Assembly: GCA_013115135.1 (NCBI GenBank)
Contig: JABANP010000216.1
Span: 18,517-82,516, forward strand
Origin: Perkinsus olseni
Lineage: Eukaryota; Perkinsozoa; Perkinsida; Perkinsidae
Direction: 5' to 3'
DNA length: 64,000 bases
The translations under genes and the position numbers were made by a program. Below the pieces are notes generated by a model. It was given only the letters and a program-made list of their open reading frames with translations. It made no database searches and was not told the origin of the DNA. Shown here one piece after another: positions 12,542 to 24,823 of the stretch (its first letter is position 1; each line of letters begins with the position of its first letter).

Positions 12542-15500
12542 CTCGGCGGGCTTGGCCGAATACATATATATCGCAGTAATGACCAATGCCGCTCCGATAA
12601 CGAAGGTGGGCCGGACTTCAAAACCGAGGAAGAGTGCGCTGATAGTTGTACCTGAATCAGGTAACCTGGTCATCACTGGAAAGCTACAGTAGCATGGAGG
12701 TTCCCTCTCAAAGTTGTATGTTTCTCACTCACGCCGTAAGGGCAGGACTCCTCAGAGCCCGTGGGCTAATTTCCACTAATTCAAATTGCGAGAACCTTCA
12801 TACCACTTTTCGCACACATCGCGTCTGATCAACCAATCTCATTTTTATGGAAGCTCTTCAAGCTCTACAGGATCGACGACTAACACTCCAACGGACACGG
12901 TCGACGAGCTGCGAGTAAACCCCCCGTTAAAAAAGGCGCGCATTTCCTCAAATTAATCCATCCCAAAGTACTGGAAATTTCGGGCCAGCAGATCAATACA
13001 AACTGTATGATACACACGAATGCACTCAAAATCGAAGGAAGATAGTAAAAAGGAAAACAAGCGTAACAATGGAAAGGAGAAACAAGTCCAGCAAGCCCGA
13101 TTGCCCCCTCACTGGATATGATAGCCGCTGCTGTGGCGAAGTTCTTCAGGATAGTGTCCGCGTACTTGATAACAACAGCAACGATCAGACCACCACCGGC
13201 TTCCAGGAAAATCGTCGCTGAACATCATTAGGCATCAGGGGGCACGCCGTGCAGGTGGAAATTGTCACAAATCAAGATCCATCCGGTACCGCTCCTCCCA
13301 CACATCGTCGTAACAACAACATCAGCACCATATACGACTAATTTTTAGCATATTTTCCAGAAATTTCTAGGAAAAAATTTGCTAGATTCGCGAGAAATTA
13401 ATCGATATTCTGAAAGCTTCCGACCTTCTAGTATCTGGCAATATTATTTTTTTGATTCGATACCAAAATATTCGTAACTCTTCCAATTTTCGACCCTGTC
13501 CGGCCTCTCCCCACTCACTCCACGTCAATGGTGAGTAACCGTAGAAGAATCCATCCTGTCGCAGTGCCTCATGATCCTTGATCAGCATGGTACCTCACAA
13601 AAATCAAGATACCTTCTAGCGGAGCGAAGCAGCCCACTTTCCTACATATTGCGCTCGTCGATGCGAAGCTGGCGAGCTGGAAATTTCGCACCCAAATCGT
13701 ATACGGTTTCTGAACATTGGGAGCGCCCTGAAAATAAACGCAAAAAATTCCAGCAGAAAAAACAAAATTTGTCCTAAAACCATCTGATAACCCTCTAGCA
13801 CACCGCCAAACTGAGCACACCGCCAAGGTCTATTAAGCGACATCGCCGTTGGACTGCAAACTCCTGGTGTCGATTTGCAGTCAAACTGGTCTACAACGGA
13901 TTTTCGCGTGTTGACGTCGTATGGTAGTGCTTTGGAAGTCTTATATTCTCATAGAGTACGGAGTCATGAGAAAATTAGACAGCCCAGCGAGTGATCGCCG
14001 CTTTATTGTAGCCTGAACTCCAACTTGCGATCCTCAGGTCGTTGCAAAAGTAATATCATTATCCCAAGCGACGCGTGTCCAGTTAAAATCCAACGCCCAC
14101 GTCGGCTTAGCAGCTCAAAAATGAGCCTTCATTCAGCCAACTCGAACGCTGCCGGGCTAGGATCGCGTTACTTGAAAAATCAGCGCTATGAGGATCGAAA
14201 TATTCCAACGACCAGGGGATATTATATGTTAACGAAGGCGCGAGTTGAACAATAAAGAGCGAACTTAAAAAGACTGCTAGATCCCACGAAGGCGCTTTGT
14301 CCAGATCCAGCGCATAGAAACACTAAGTACAATACGAAACGTGAAACTATCTCTACGATGAGACTACCCATCGAGCTTGGCGAGGGGAAGATCTCCGAAT
14401 GGAGTGGTATAAATGCTTCACTAACAATTAAATTCTCGTCCGTCGTAAAATCCTATCAGGATTGTAAAAAAATTGTCAGGAAAAAATTTATAAAATGTAC
14501 TAAAAAAATTGTTCATAGTATCACCAACCTACGTCTTTTCCGGTACTCCCCCTTTTCAGCATGTACTCAAAGTAAACAGCTGCAAAGCCGCTGGTCATGC
14601 ACGCAAAAAGTATCGCACAGATACCAACTACTAGGCCTGAAAAACCAAGATATCTTATGACGCACTGCGGAGAATCACTGAATTGCAAGCTGAACGTAAG
14701 TTCATGTAAATTAAAATCTTGCGCTGACGATAGCACACGGCGCCAAATTGAACGGCTGCAGAATTCCTTCATCTCTTTTCCACGTTCGATTGGTATAATG
14801 ACCGAAATGAATTACAATGGACACACAAGACGAATTGCCTTAGACAATACTGAGATTTCTTCTGGCCCGATTTCTCGTCACGTGGACGAACAGGAAATTT
14901 TGGCAAAATGCCCAGGAAGCCTCGACCGTTATTTTCGAGTAAAAGTTTTGGCATGAACAACTCATCTTGCAGTTCGAAATCACCGCCTAGGGCACGCCGG
15001 AAACATCATTAAGGAAGATGTTCGTTCCCCCATGCAATTGCTCCCGACGGCGGCCTAGGGGTGATATTCCTCAGGAGATCTACTACCAGAATTTAGTATA
15101 TCCAATGAGAGGGGACTTAGAGGTATCAACCCAATAATTCTAGGCCCATAAGCCACCTACTAGCGTTGTCCTTCTTCGTATCATCATCATTCTCTTTCAA
15201 CTGGGACAGCTGAACAATCGACACGCCGACCAGAAGGACCTGCCAAAATCGATCGGCCGATCGATTATCCGATCGATTTTATGCTTACCACTAAACTGAG
15301 TACTTGTTTATGGCTGAGCTTCTTGTGCAGCATCAACACAGAGAAAAGCGCTGTGGTAAGAATCTTACCCTGAACAGAAAACCCGAAATGCCGACACATT
15401 CACAGCCACAGAAGGCGTATCTTAGGTTGACGCACGTCAGTGACGCATTCTCACCGAAAATTTTCGTCAAATGCACGAGTCAACCTAAGATTCTCACCTG

Positions 15501-16948
15501 ATACGTAATTTGAAACACTGCCGCCTGCAGATGTGTTATAGCCAGATAAAGAGCGTTCTTCTGCACAGCGTAACACAGCGCTGGTACCGACATCTTCACA
15601 TAGTCGTAGAAGCCCGTGAACACCTCCCTCCTAAAAACAACAACAACAAGAGGTTTGAAGAAGACGATAAAATGCTATCCCTTGCGTACCTCGCAGGGAA
15701 GCAGCAGAAGTAATGGAGTGCCACCCGCGATGACAAGAAATTTGCCCAGTGAGAAACACGAGAGCTTTTTTCCATCACATCAGCTGAATGCGGCTCCGTT
15801 TTCTTGTAAATAATTCCCTACTGTAGCGCTGGAACGGTTGATCGATATGCTAATTTCGCATCACGATGAAAATCCATAATTTCCATTCAGAAATCAACAA
15901 GCGAAAATTCGTTTATGACGCGAGTTGATAATTCTGATGATAATTGTGAAGCATCAAGAGCTGCCAAATGAGATTTCTGTCGCTGACAAGGGTCAACCTA
16001 AGATTCCCTTCCAGACTCCTTCTCCCCTATATATATATTCAGAGCGAATCCAACCTCCCCGTGAAATCCTCGCATGAAAGATACTACTCACTTCCAGAAC
16101 AACTTGAGGTTCTGCCATGACCATTGGCTTCTTTCCGCGTTCCGGAAAAACGCCAGTGTTATCAAAATTGTACCTGTGAAACGGTCAAAAGATTCCTCAA
16201 CTACATCACTCAAGGGTAAAACAAGTGAAAAGATACTTCAACCTTACATGCGATAAGCTTGGTAGTCTCGTCGCAAACAACGGCAGTACTCGCCAGGAAC
16301 ATCGGGCCCGGCCTCGTCCGAGCATACCGCATAGTCAACACCAGTGCTGAGAAAAAAAAATAAAATTATAAAAAAATCTTTCGAACTTTCTATTACCGAA
16401 AGTGTAAATTTCGACGTATTCTTTAAATTATTTTTTTCCGAAATTTGTTCGAAAAAAGTTAATATCGCATAGTTAACAAGCGCCAAAAAAAGAAAAAAAT
16501 CGAAATTTACTCGTAACTCATGCACACTATCATGCCACGGTATTCATTCCCGTTCTGAGACCCCGCCAGGTGGAGCGAAGGACAATGCCCCGGTCGACAA
16601 AGATGCTCGGAGCCTTCGACCTCAGTACCACATTTCTCACCGATCGTACGATGAGCATATGCACGGAATTGAGTTCATGATCTACCATGCCATCAATGGA
16701 AGTACAACTGAGTTGGACTAGGGAGAGAATTCATCATCCCATAGTTTTATATGTATTCCACATATTTTGTATTCAACCATGGTAACCTGAAGATACCCCA
16801 AAGATATCTTACCTGTATTCTGTGCTGTGAGCACTAAAAGTGAGAGATAACGCGGCTGCAGTAGCCGACGGATGGGTATCATCGAGTGACAAGAAAAGAG
16901 AAACAGTAAGAACAACAACTGCTGGGGTGAGGAATCTTTATTACCCAT
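12542..16948 (-). CDS. Nucleotide-sugar transporter, SLC35A-like
   Basis: Eleven exons on the minus strand join in phase: about 16948 (or 16855)-16813, 16346-16248, 16173-16092, 15630-15498, 15369-15289, 15239-15161, 14636-14533, 13709-13646, 13593-13519, 13217-13113, 12651-12542. Successive exons show RYLSLLVLTAQNT, MRYARTRPGP, SVPALCYAVQKNALYLA, KILTTALFSVLM, TSGFAAVYFEYMLKRG, IWVRNFQLASF, a GFFYGYSPLTW block, VVIKYADTILKNFAT and a C-terminal VRPTFVIGAALVI helix. These are the hallmark segments, in order, of UDP-galactose, UDP-GlcNAc and CMP-sialic-acid transporters. The protein should be a ten-helix Golgi or ER membrane antiporter exchanging a nucleotide sugar for a nucleoside monophosphate; the sugar cannot be predicted. 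The first exon may start at ATG 16948 or be preceded by another exon. The last exon beyond 12542 was not resolved. Confidence 0.85.
15418..15492. repeat. About 75-bp element with inverted ends in transporter intron
   Basis: TATCTTAGGTTGAC at 15418-15431 and GTCAACCTAAGATT at 15479-15492 are inverted copies of one motif and bound an AT-rich centre containing GAAAATTTTC. The element fills most of the intron between transporter exons 15498-15630 and 15289-15369. The same half-motif recurs singly elsewhere in the window. Confidence 0.7.
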
Positions 16949-17227
16949 CAATAGCACGGTTCAACCTAGGATACCAGTTCGCTCGAAGCTCGAGAACTCG
17001 ATTCAGCCGTCGGAATGAAAATGTTAATACTGGCCGTATCTTTGATATCCGATAACATTACCATATTCGTCTTTATGCACTACGTTGATCGGCCGCCGCC
17101 AAATTCTGTTCATCAGAGCAAAAGCTACCCACACTCTGAAGGAAGAATTATGTCAGAAAGTTTCTCGAAAATTTCCGAGGGAAATTTTATTTCTGATTCA
17201 CTGAATTCCCGATGAATTACGCCCAGA
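16949..17227. other. 5' flank of the transporter gene
   Basis: Contains TTCAACCTAGGATAC at 16961, a variant of the dispersed motif. No core promoter can be assigned. Confidence 0.3.
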
Positions 17228-17364
17228 ATAAAACAGGAGGCTCAACTTTGAGTCCATATAACCGTTAAACGAAGGAAGAATGACGCGAGAAAAACGTCCG
17301 TCGGCAAAATTTTTCCGGCGAAATTTTCCATTCAAATTTTTTCGCAAAATTTTTAGCTCATTCA

Positions 17365-19590
17365 TCAGAGATTTTTGCGGCAAAACGCTTTGATCAATGA
17401 AAGGTGACTAGTTGTAAGCCTATAGGTAATAATAGAGAGTATACAAAACAATTCTTGCCAGGATTTTTCTCCCAAAAAATCTCGAAAATCCGGAACGAAG
17501 AAAATTGGATGAAAATGATACGAATGGCAACTCCGAGAAGAAGAGCGAAAATGAACTCCGTAATAATCGTGAGTCTTGGTGGCGACAGTATTGTTGAATG
17601 ATACGTTCGCAGAACGGTTCATCATGAAAAAATGAAAATAAAGAAAAATTTCATTTTCGACAAAATGATTTTTTCGATTTTTCACAATGATGAAAATATC
17701 ATTTTTGACGTAGAGTGGTGTCTTCGAACGCTTTCTACAGCGTTTTTTTCTGACACCTCTAGCCCTCCCTTCACGTCTCTACTACCATCTTTACCCGAAA
17801 AAACTGGCAAATATCAGCGCTAGCTGACTGCGGCCTCCACCGGTCGATGATGGCGGAGTTCGGCGGTGATTAAAAGAATCCTGAGAAGAGCACAATGGTG
17901 AGTCGGAAAGTGACCGCGAACAAATCGCATCATTTTTCCATCACACAGAGCATGTGGTTTGCACCGGCGTCAAGGCTACTACAGTTCGTGCAGAAAAGAA
18001 AAAGAGTCGAAAGTGAGAAGAGGAAGATGGAAAATGCGATATTAAAAGAGTTCAATGTGAGCGGGAAAACTAACTAGGTTAACGAGACGCATCATTTTTT
18101 CAACACGCAGGGCATGGGAAGTTCAACCGCGTCAAGTCTACCATGGTTTGCTTGGGTCGATCGCGAAGAGTAAAAAAAAGAAATAATAAGTAGGAAACGC
18201 GAATATTGACATTTGCTACAAGATGCACTTCGGAGGAGAAATGGCAAAATAGAAAACTAGAAGATTGCCAGCGAATCGGTGTGCACAAGAAATGACGTTA
18301 ATTCGTACCAGTCGTTTCTCAATTCGTGGAGGCGTTCTCGTATGAAGTTTCCACTACCTTCCCACCATGCTAACAACTGACTATTCATTTTGTGATGCAT
18401 TGTGAACAAAACGCAGGATGGCCAACGCTTTCATATACACCGAAAATTAAAGTTAACGGGATAAATAGAATTTATGACTGAATAGTTACAAAAATTTTTT
18501 GTCCGCTAATTCGATCCGTGACACATTTAGACAGCATAACAATGCTAGGAGAGCTCATAGTTGAAATTTCAGGGCCATACGAGCTCTAGGTAAAAAGTTA
18601 TGCCGGTGACACGAAACGGACTCTTCAGATTGCGCGTACTGTAATTAACTGAAGGACAAACTTTGACCATGAAATGATTCTCATCAAAGGAATATCGTAT
18701 AAGAAATAATCACGTATCGTGCGCATTCTCGATAGGTATACTATCTCAGTGTGATTCTCATGACCGTACTTAACCGAAGGGTACTGAGTTTAGTCGCGAG
18801 TGAAACTATATTATAATGACCATGTGTCGAACGCCTGGCACGAACCGGTACGAAAGTCCTTGAGGAAAGGAAATAAATCGCAAGCACCACCACTGCGGCC
18901 TGCGAGGCAATTACTTGTCCCGTCGGCGGACTAGTAATTTCATGATATAAATATCTAACCATAACTCCTGACAATTTAGTTTTTTATTTCCGCAGGAAAA
19001 GTGCATTCAAAGAACACAGACACGCGCCTCGTCTAGAGCTACTACCTGATAACTTTCATGGCGCTGAGCAGACGGTGTTGCCTCCTTCGTCGTGGCCTTT
19101 TGCAAGGACGTTCTCCAGAGCGTCTTCCGAGCTCCTAGTCGAATTGATGTGATGAAGAAGAGACGGGTTGGCGATAGCAGGGGAGACGACAATGACAACA
19201 TCACAACACTTTTACTACAGAGGTTGAAGATGGGCTTCGACAAAAATAAAGATACGCTCCGGTCTATAAGTAGCTAGCTACTTTCCAATGGAGGCTCCAT
19301 CCGGTTGAGGGCCGCACAAGAAAAGCCGAGACCGAAAGATTCTGCCACTGGTATCTTAGCTCGATCCATCCTTCCCACGGAGCCCCGCACTCTGCAGATT
19401 GGATACTCCCGAGGCATAGACCTACTCGTTCCCATTCACCCTTGCTGGGAATATTTAACTAACAACGCAAAAACCGTTTTCACACAAATCACAACATAAC
19501 ACATAACCTATCATTCCCAACATATTTTCTTTCATGAATAGAATTACACGACGACGTGAACAACGGCAATTGATGAGCGTAAATCATAAG
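17365..19590. other. AT-rich noncoding left part of cassette copy 1
   Basis: No supported gene except a relic of the small membrane ORF described at 24824-25051, whose ATG here reads CTG. It contains long AAAATTTTT palindromic runs near 17280-17360. The equivalent copy-2 stretch is 25052-27050, differing by scattered substitutions and single-base indels that give no protein-coding pattern. Confidence 0.4.
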
Positions 19591-19598
19591 CAGTGACT

Positions 19599-20522
19599 CT
19601 ATTTCTGTGCGTCTTCCCACTTGCCGACCAGTTCTCTGACGCTATCGATGCTCTCGTAGGACCCCACAGTATAGTGGAAACCGACAACCCAGTCGATGCC
19701 AGTGTCGTAGCCTTGAGGCGGGTTGGCCGCGAGAAAAGAGAATATCTTTCGGGACCTCCCAGGATTTTTCTGCTCAGGGAACATCCCTACCAACTTTTCC
19801 GCAACTCTCTTCTTATTCAAGTGTGCGAAAGGGGAGACGGGGGTGTAGAATTCAAAGGCATCTTTCATTTTGTCTGTTTGACAACGAACGTGGGTGCTGC
19901 CGGTACGTGAGAGGTAGAGGAGAAAGTAATCTTCATTTTCGAGTCTGAAATCGCAAACTGAAAGATGGCCGGAGCGCCGCAGCTGACTACCCGAAGTGAT
20001 ATCGAAGGGTTCCACCGCCCGGCGCCGCACCGTCTGTGAAAAGGCTGTAAGCTATGATATTTGCATCACTCTTGAAGTGTGGATTCAATTTCACTTCGAG
20101 CTTTTTGTCGTCGTTCCAACGCAGCCTGCATGTGTTGTTTGAAACTAGGCTGATGTCACCAGGGAGCTGCAAAGAGACGAATGAGTTCATCTTCAGTTTT
20201 CCACAGAAAAAAACGGACGGGAGAATTACGAATAAGATCCATTGAAAAGGTTTCGAATTTATTTCCATCGTTAGACTCTCGATGGGTTTTCGAAAAAACT
20301 TTTTTCAGATGAACCAAACTTACCGAAATATCCTGAAGGACTTCTTCCATGGAATTAATTCAGTAGCATCGATTTGATAGGAGACCGAGGCCAACTGAGA
20401 AGCAGTTGCAATTGTCAAACTAGCGATTGAGGGTTAGAGTTTACAGTCCTTTCGCTGCCGCTACTTTGAAGGGCCGTAGCACCTGCGAGTTGAAGCAAGA
20501 CGGCGATAGTAGGAAGGAGCAT
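19599..20522 (-). pseudogene. Cassette gene A, copy 1: secreted protein with a frame lesion
   Basis: Same architecture as intact copy 2 (27063-27992): a signal-peptide exon from ATG at 20522 (MLLPTIAVLLQLAGATAL), a second short exon, a CRLRWNDDKK exon and a last exon ending WEDAQK-stop at 19599. In the second exon copy 1 is 7 nt shorter than copy 2 between GATGC and CCATGG (about 20351-20371), which shifts the frame. The later exons remain almost identical to copy 2. Unless alternative splicing restores the frame, this copy is a recent pseudogene. Confidence 0.6.
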
Positions 20523-20848
20523 TACAGTTCGTGGCTACAACTGATCCTCACGAAGAACCAAGATTCAAGCTCCATGGTTACGGGGATTCTATCATGATGC
20601 TTGCAAAATGTGGTACCGCGGTCCATACAATCAGAATCGATCGAAGCTGTTCATCGCTAGCGATTATTAGTCATATCATATCGCTAATCTTTGTCTACGG
20701 TTGCGTTCAGTCGGGGAAGTATCACACCGCGGGCGGAGTTCTACCTCCGAAGTAAATGGCTTGATTTACCAAGCTTTTGGAATCACTCGAGTTACGGGTG
20801 GTGTAAGACATCCTGGATGTCACATCCACAACCCTAGGTGTGCGCCCC
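20521..20848. promoter_or_regulatory. Divergent A-B promoter, identical in both cassette copies
   Basis: These 328 bases between the start of gene A (minus) and the region of gene B (plus) match 27991-28318 without a single difference, while the exons on both sides carry substitutions and indels. The position implies a shared bidirectional promoter. An ORF of 74 codons spans 20531-20755 in both copies, but with no divergence its coding status cannot be judged. Just downstream, in both copies, an inverted repeat (CTCGCTCGCCC / GGGCGAGCGAG, 20910-20959 here) precedes gene B. Confidence 0.55.
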
Positions 20849-20993
20849 TTCAGGAGTGTTGTATCGCTGTAGTGTACGCGTGCAGGCAGAAAATCCGCGC
20901 ATCTTTGATCTCGCTCGCCCAACGCGGTGCAAAAACCGTGGGCCGGCGGGCGAGCGAGATGTTACCCAACCTTAGGTATCTCCCGATACGTTT

Positions 20994-21644
20994 GAAATTC
21001 GCGACTGATTGGCGTCAAGATTGGCCTCGGTCCAGTTCCTCGCGGACCGAAGGCGACAAACAAGAGGAAGCTCTGTGCTAAGCAGGGATGCCTGAAACAG
21101 GTAAGCATAATTCGACGGCCTTCTAGTTTTCTTCCTTTCTTCGATTAGTTGGTGTTCCTTTTTCAGGCTCGCGACGGGAGTTCGCACTGCATCAGCCACG
21201 GTGGTGGCCGTCGGTGCGAGGTCCCAAGCTGCACGAAGAGTGCCGTGGGCAGCAGCAGTTGCTGCAAGGCCCACGGCGGAGGGAGGAGATGTACTGTGGA
21301 TGGCTGTACCACCGCTGCCCGCCCAGGCCCCCCAACTGTGCCAAAAGCACGGTGGTCGGGAGCCTAGGCGGGCTGGTGGAAGAGGTAGGTCTGGGCTGGC
21401 CACCCATTCCGAAGGTATGGTTGATGGGAGGTGGTTGGCTTACTCGCCTCCTGAGGATTCGCCTCGCTTCGATGTGCCTGCTCCTTCTTCTCAGGTAAGT
21501 GAGCTGACGCTGGCGGCCGAAGACGGGAAGGGAAGCATGAACATTTGGAGAGTGGACAAAACCGAGGAAGAAATAGTTTTAAATTCGCTTGGTGATGGTT
21601 TTGTTTTACTTGACATTCCTCCTCAGGTACCATCCGAAGGCTGA
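20994..21644 (+). pseudogene. Cassette gene B, copy 1: HGGG-repeat protein, damaged
   Basis: Splicing out 21101-21166 (66 nt) gives the cysteine-histidine repeat C-x3-GC-x3-A-x3-G-x3-C-x2-HGGGRRC, twice plus part of a third, as in copy 2. Copy 1 lacks the sequence that holds the start codon in copy 2 (it reads CTGATTGGCGTC where copy 2 has ATGCAGGCTCATCGCGTC), and it lacks 2 nt in the third repeat near 21333. The downstream frame resumes intact to TGA at 21644. Two independent lesions indicate a dead copy. Confidence 0.7.
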
Positions 21645-22183
21645 AGGTCGAAGATAGGTGTTTCATGCATGGGTGTGATTGATTCGATTGTGTATATGCG
21701 TGCTTGGTTCTTGAGTTGTGAGATCTTGAATCAATACATGGTCTGGCCTTAGTAAAATTCGGATGAAGTCCACTGGTGACAGAATTGCCGCAATTCTAAC
21801 TCGGAAGTTCTAATGTTCTCACGGGGGCTGTGCGGCGCACGGTGTGGGCCGCGGGCCGCGCCGCTGCTAGCCGCTTGCTAGCCTACATCACAGTAGCTGC
21901 AATACAGCTAGACTCGGCTCGCTTTCTCGACGTCTGCTCTAAGGTACCACTGAGCCAGTGGCACTTCGGAACGACTGGGCTACTCTGCGAGTTGCTAGCC
22001 TCTGTCCAACGCAAGTTTCCTATCGATACGCTCGCGGTTCCACGCGCGAACCGTTTATGGCGAACGCCGACCGATCCGCTCATCTGGGCGCGCGTCTTTT
22101 CCAGCTACGCTCGTAGCAGAAAGGAATTCCACTCCGGAGAGCCCCTTAGTCTCATCCGCGTCAGGACTTTTTCCTCCTACTCA

Positions 22184-22949
22184 ATGCTTTCCATCACCCA
22201 TATTTCTTCTCTGGTGGCTCTGGCCTCAGCCATGACTCTCCAGAGGACGGCCTACCGCGCCAGGGAGGGAATCTCCGAGGTTGGACTTGCCGCATAGGGA
22301 AGTGTACTCATCGTTGCTCGTTCAGCCCCCTCCCGCAGACTACATAGTGAAAGACCCTCAAGGAGATTTAGTGAAAGTGAGGGCTTGTGACGCCGCTGTA
22401 GGGCCGTCAACGTGTGACCGTGTTTCAGATCAGAGCGGAGGACGATGATACGTGTTCTTTCGACTATGGCAGCGAAAAAGGAACGCTGAGGTTTTCGATT
22501 GAGTTCGGGGAATATTCAGCCGCGGCGAATCTCTATGACGGCGGCCGTAACCTTTTCGAAATAAGGTATGATTCGTTAGCGGTATCTGTGCGCATATAGT
22601 TTCTGATTTCAGCGAGGATCCTCGCGACGGTCGAAGCTGCATATACTATCACACTCCGAGTAGCATTCAGTCTGCCTCGGTCCCCAAGAACGAGTTCGAG
22701 GCTGTATTCAAGTCCGTTAACCCTTTCCATCATTTGAAGGAGATCGTACTGTTGTATATGAAGCCCACTCTCCGCTGCAAAGAACTGTTCGATGCGGTCG
22801 TGTCCACTCCCCCAGCCGAGTACCAGAAAGGCGCACAAGGCTTTCTCCAGTTCTTGAGGGATACGCACTCTAAACGAAATCGATTGATTACAGAGTGGAA
22901 CAAGACGCACATGAAGAGAATTATCTCCAACCTAACCCGAGCGATGTGA
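22184..22949 (+). CDS. Cassette gene C, copy 1: secreted lineage-specific protein
   Basis: Exons 22184-22279, 22326-22376, 22429-22565 and 22613-22949 join in phase through introns of 46, 52 and 47 nt. The product starts with a signal peptide (MLSITHISSLVALASAMT), then a PPPADYIVKDPQG segment, a domain starting TCSFDYGSEKGTLRFSIEF, and a helical C-terminal domain containing SVNPFHHL and GFLQFLRDTH. Length is about 206 aa. No family outside this cassette is recognised. The same domain order and several aligned positions occur in gene A, so A and C are probably ancient paralogues. The paralogue at 29633-30365 aligns along its whole length. Export from the cell or into an endomembrane compartment is likely. 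Confidence 0.75.
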
Positions 22950-23612
22950 TTCATGTGTGTGCCGTGTTTGATTCATTGCTAATCAAATCGATGTGCTGTT
23001 CAAATCCCCCAACTGTTCTGTTCTACGAAGTAACTCAGTCACTACGCCGGGCATATGCCCACTATGATCAGGATGGTGTCTCAGGAAGCGGCTTTTACAC
23101 TAACCCAAGATACGGCCTAATACTCGACTCGACTGTCGACGCTCGCCCAAGCCGAGTCGCGCTGAGCGATCGATTTAACAGCTTTCGCTACCGCGTGTAC
23201 AGTACACCGTTACAGTGGCTGCTGTCGCTATTTGCGACTCGCAGACGATTAGAATGTGACGAGTCGTCAGTCTGTCCATAGTCATGTCGTCACTGACGAC
23301 TATCGACGACTATGTCAAAAGTGAACTATGTGAAAGTCACTTCCTGAATTCTGCTACAGTGTCATCCCGGCTCTTTGAACCAGAGGCCGCCCTGTCGGTT
23401 GTTGGTATAGGTGCTGAGGACAATCACTCATCTCGTTTTTCGGTTTTTCTATCAAAAGTAGATTTCAAGCGACGATGTTCTAATGTACACTTTTTGTATC
23501 AAAATTGATTTCAAACGGGACATGCTTTTGCATCAGGCGTTAAAAGTATAAATCCGTAGATCCGATCTACTAGATCGGAATCCGTGCTCGGTTTTTCCTT
23601 GTTGTCTCGGCG
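22950..23612 (+). other. Upstream region of gene D, copy 1
   Basis: Contains the 95-bp block 23330-23430 (from GAAAGTCACTTCCTGAATTC) that occurs again at 30870 and 31135, upstream of D-type start regions. Another feature is the palindrome GATCCGATCTACTAGATCGG near 23556. No gene is supported in 22950-23330, where ORFs have no motif. Confidence 0.4.
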
Positions 23613-24153
23613 ATGATGATCGCAGTGAGCGCGAGAGCAGCTCTCGTAGTTGTGGGCCTCTCAGTTATGTCCGGCCATGCCGTCCTATCACCAACCACCG
23701 ACCGTTCTAAACGACAAGACAGCGGCATTCAACTCGATATAGATTTCAAAGCCTTGACAAGAGACATCGAGAGACTCCTGGGACGGTGGAAGCCGAGGTC
23801 GGCCCATGAACGACACGTCAAGGTAAGATACCACCGACCGAGAGCGACTGAACCAATTCGCCGGACGGTTTTCATTATTATCCTGGAACCGGTGTCCCTG
23901 CTTTGTCAAGGGCCAGCATCAACCCTAGATTCTCCATTAAGAGCTGCAGGTTCGCGCCAGTCTGTGGTTACAGCGTCTCCGAGCTTGCCACTGTGGGCGG
24001 CAAGTCTCATTGCAACACACTCGGAACGACTATGCTCTTCTATTGAAACAAGGCTGCGTCACTGGTACACAGCAGAATGACCGGGATGACTATCGCCGAC
24101 GTTCTCAAACTGCCGGTATGTGTCGACCCCCTCTGTTCTGGCCCGCGCAGTGA
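23613..24153 (+). CDS. Cassette gene D, copy 1: short secreted protein
   Basis: Exon 1 (23613-23822) begins MMIAVSARAALVVVGLSVMS, a signal peptide, followed by DIDFKALTRDIERLLGRWK. Intron 23823-23949 joins in phase 0 to exon 2 (23950-24153) with RQVSLQHTRNDYALLLKQGC and a TGA stop, giving about 137 aa. The exon-2 reading is supported by copy 2, where the same frame is conserved at the protein level. An overlapping ORF at 24077-24481 with a five-glutamine run could be an alternative 3' exon, but I could not join it in frame. No family is recognised. Confidence 0.6.
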
Positions 24154-24685
24154 CATGCCGTATCCATTGTTTAAGACGTTAGTACAACAACAACAACAAG
24201 CTGTCTATGAGCTGCGGGGAAGTGAGAGTTACCAGTATCTGATGAGATGCTTGGGACAACCCTTGAGAGGGGAAATTCAGGAGAATTATCTCCGAGGCAT
24301 CCCTGAAGAGACCGTATGGGAGGGGTTAGATGAACGTAATGATGCTCCATGGCGTACGTATGGTATGCACAGAAGGTGGAAACAACTCGAGCAAGGGCAA
24401 GGCGAGACTGTCCTGGACAGTCTGTCCATGAGTTCGCCAACCGTGTTACGTCGATGGCATCTGTTATTTATACTTCGTTAAGGGCGATCGAGCAGCCTGC
24501 TAGAGCCTAGCCCCACTTTCTCGTCGGGATGGAAGCGAACAAGGCTGAAAGTTTGGGCATATACGTATTCGAGCATGGGGAGTCCGAATCTGCGACTGAA
24601 ATCAACTCAAGAGGGTTGGGTGATATCGAACACGCAAAACCTGCCAGAAAGGGTAATTCCTATAACTTTTTCTCCCAAAAAGTTG
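24154..24685. other. Junction between cassette copies
   Basis: Unique sequence between D copy 1 and the start of cassette copy 2. It holds the unassigned ORF 24077-24481 (contains QQQQQAVYELRG) and 24529-24726, neither with a motif. The duplication breakpoint is near 24686. Confidence 0.4.
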
Positions 24686-24823
24686 ATAAAACAGTAGGTT
24701 CAACTTTAAATCCACATAACCGTTGAACGAAGGAAGAATGACGCGAGAAAAGCGTCCGTCCACAAAATTTTTGCGGTAAAAAAAATTATCCTTTCAAATT
24801 TTTTCGCAAAATTTTTCTTTCAT

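Larger units (their letters stand above)
17228..24160. repeat. Segmental duplication, copy 1 of the four-gene cassette
   Basis: From ATAAAACAG at 17228 onward this sequence matches 24686 onward at an offset growing from 7458 to about 7470, through genes A, B, C and D. The left noncoding third and gene A are very similar between copies, the A-B spacer is identical, and similarity drops through C and D with larger indels. The gradient suggests an older duplication partly homogenised by gene conversion. Confidence 0.9.

Noticed and set aside
15250..15280. GATCGATCGGCCGATCGAT palindrome as a regulatory operator
   Set aside because: It lies inside a transporter intron and is a simple GATC-word palindrome; there is no independent support for a function.
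20531..20755. 74-codon ORF identical in both cassette copies
   Set aside because: Identity of the whole 328-bp segment explains its conservation; there is no substitution pattern to support coding.
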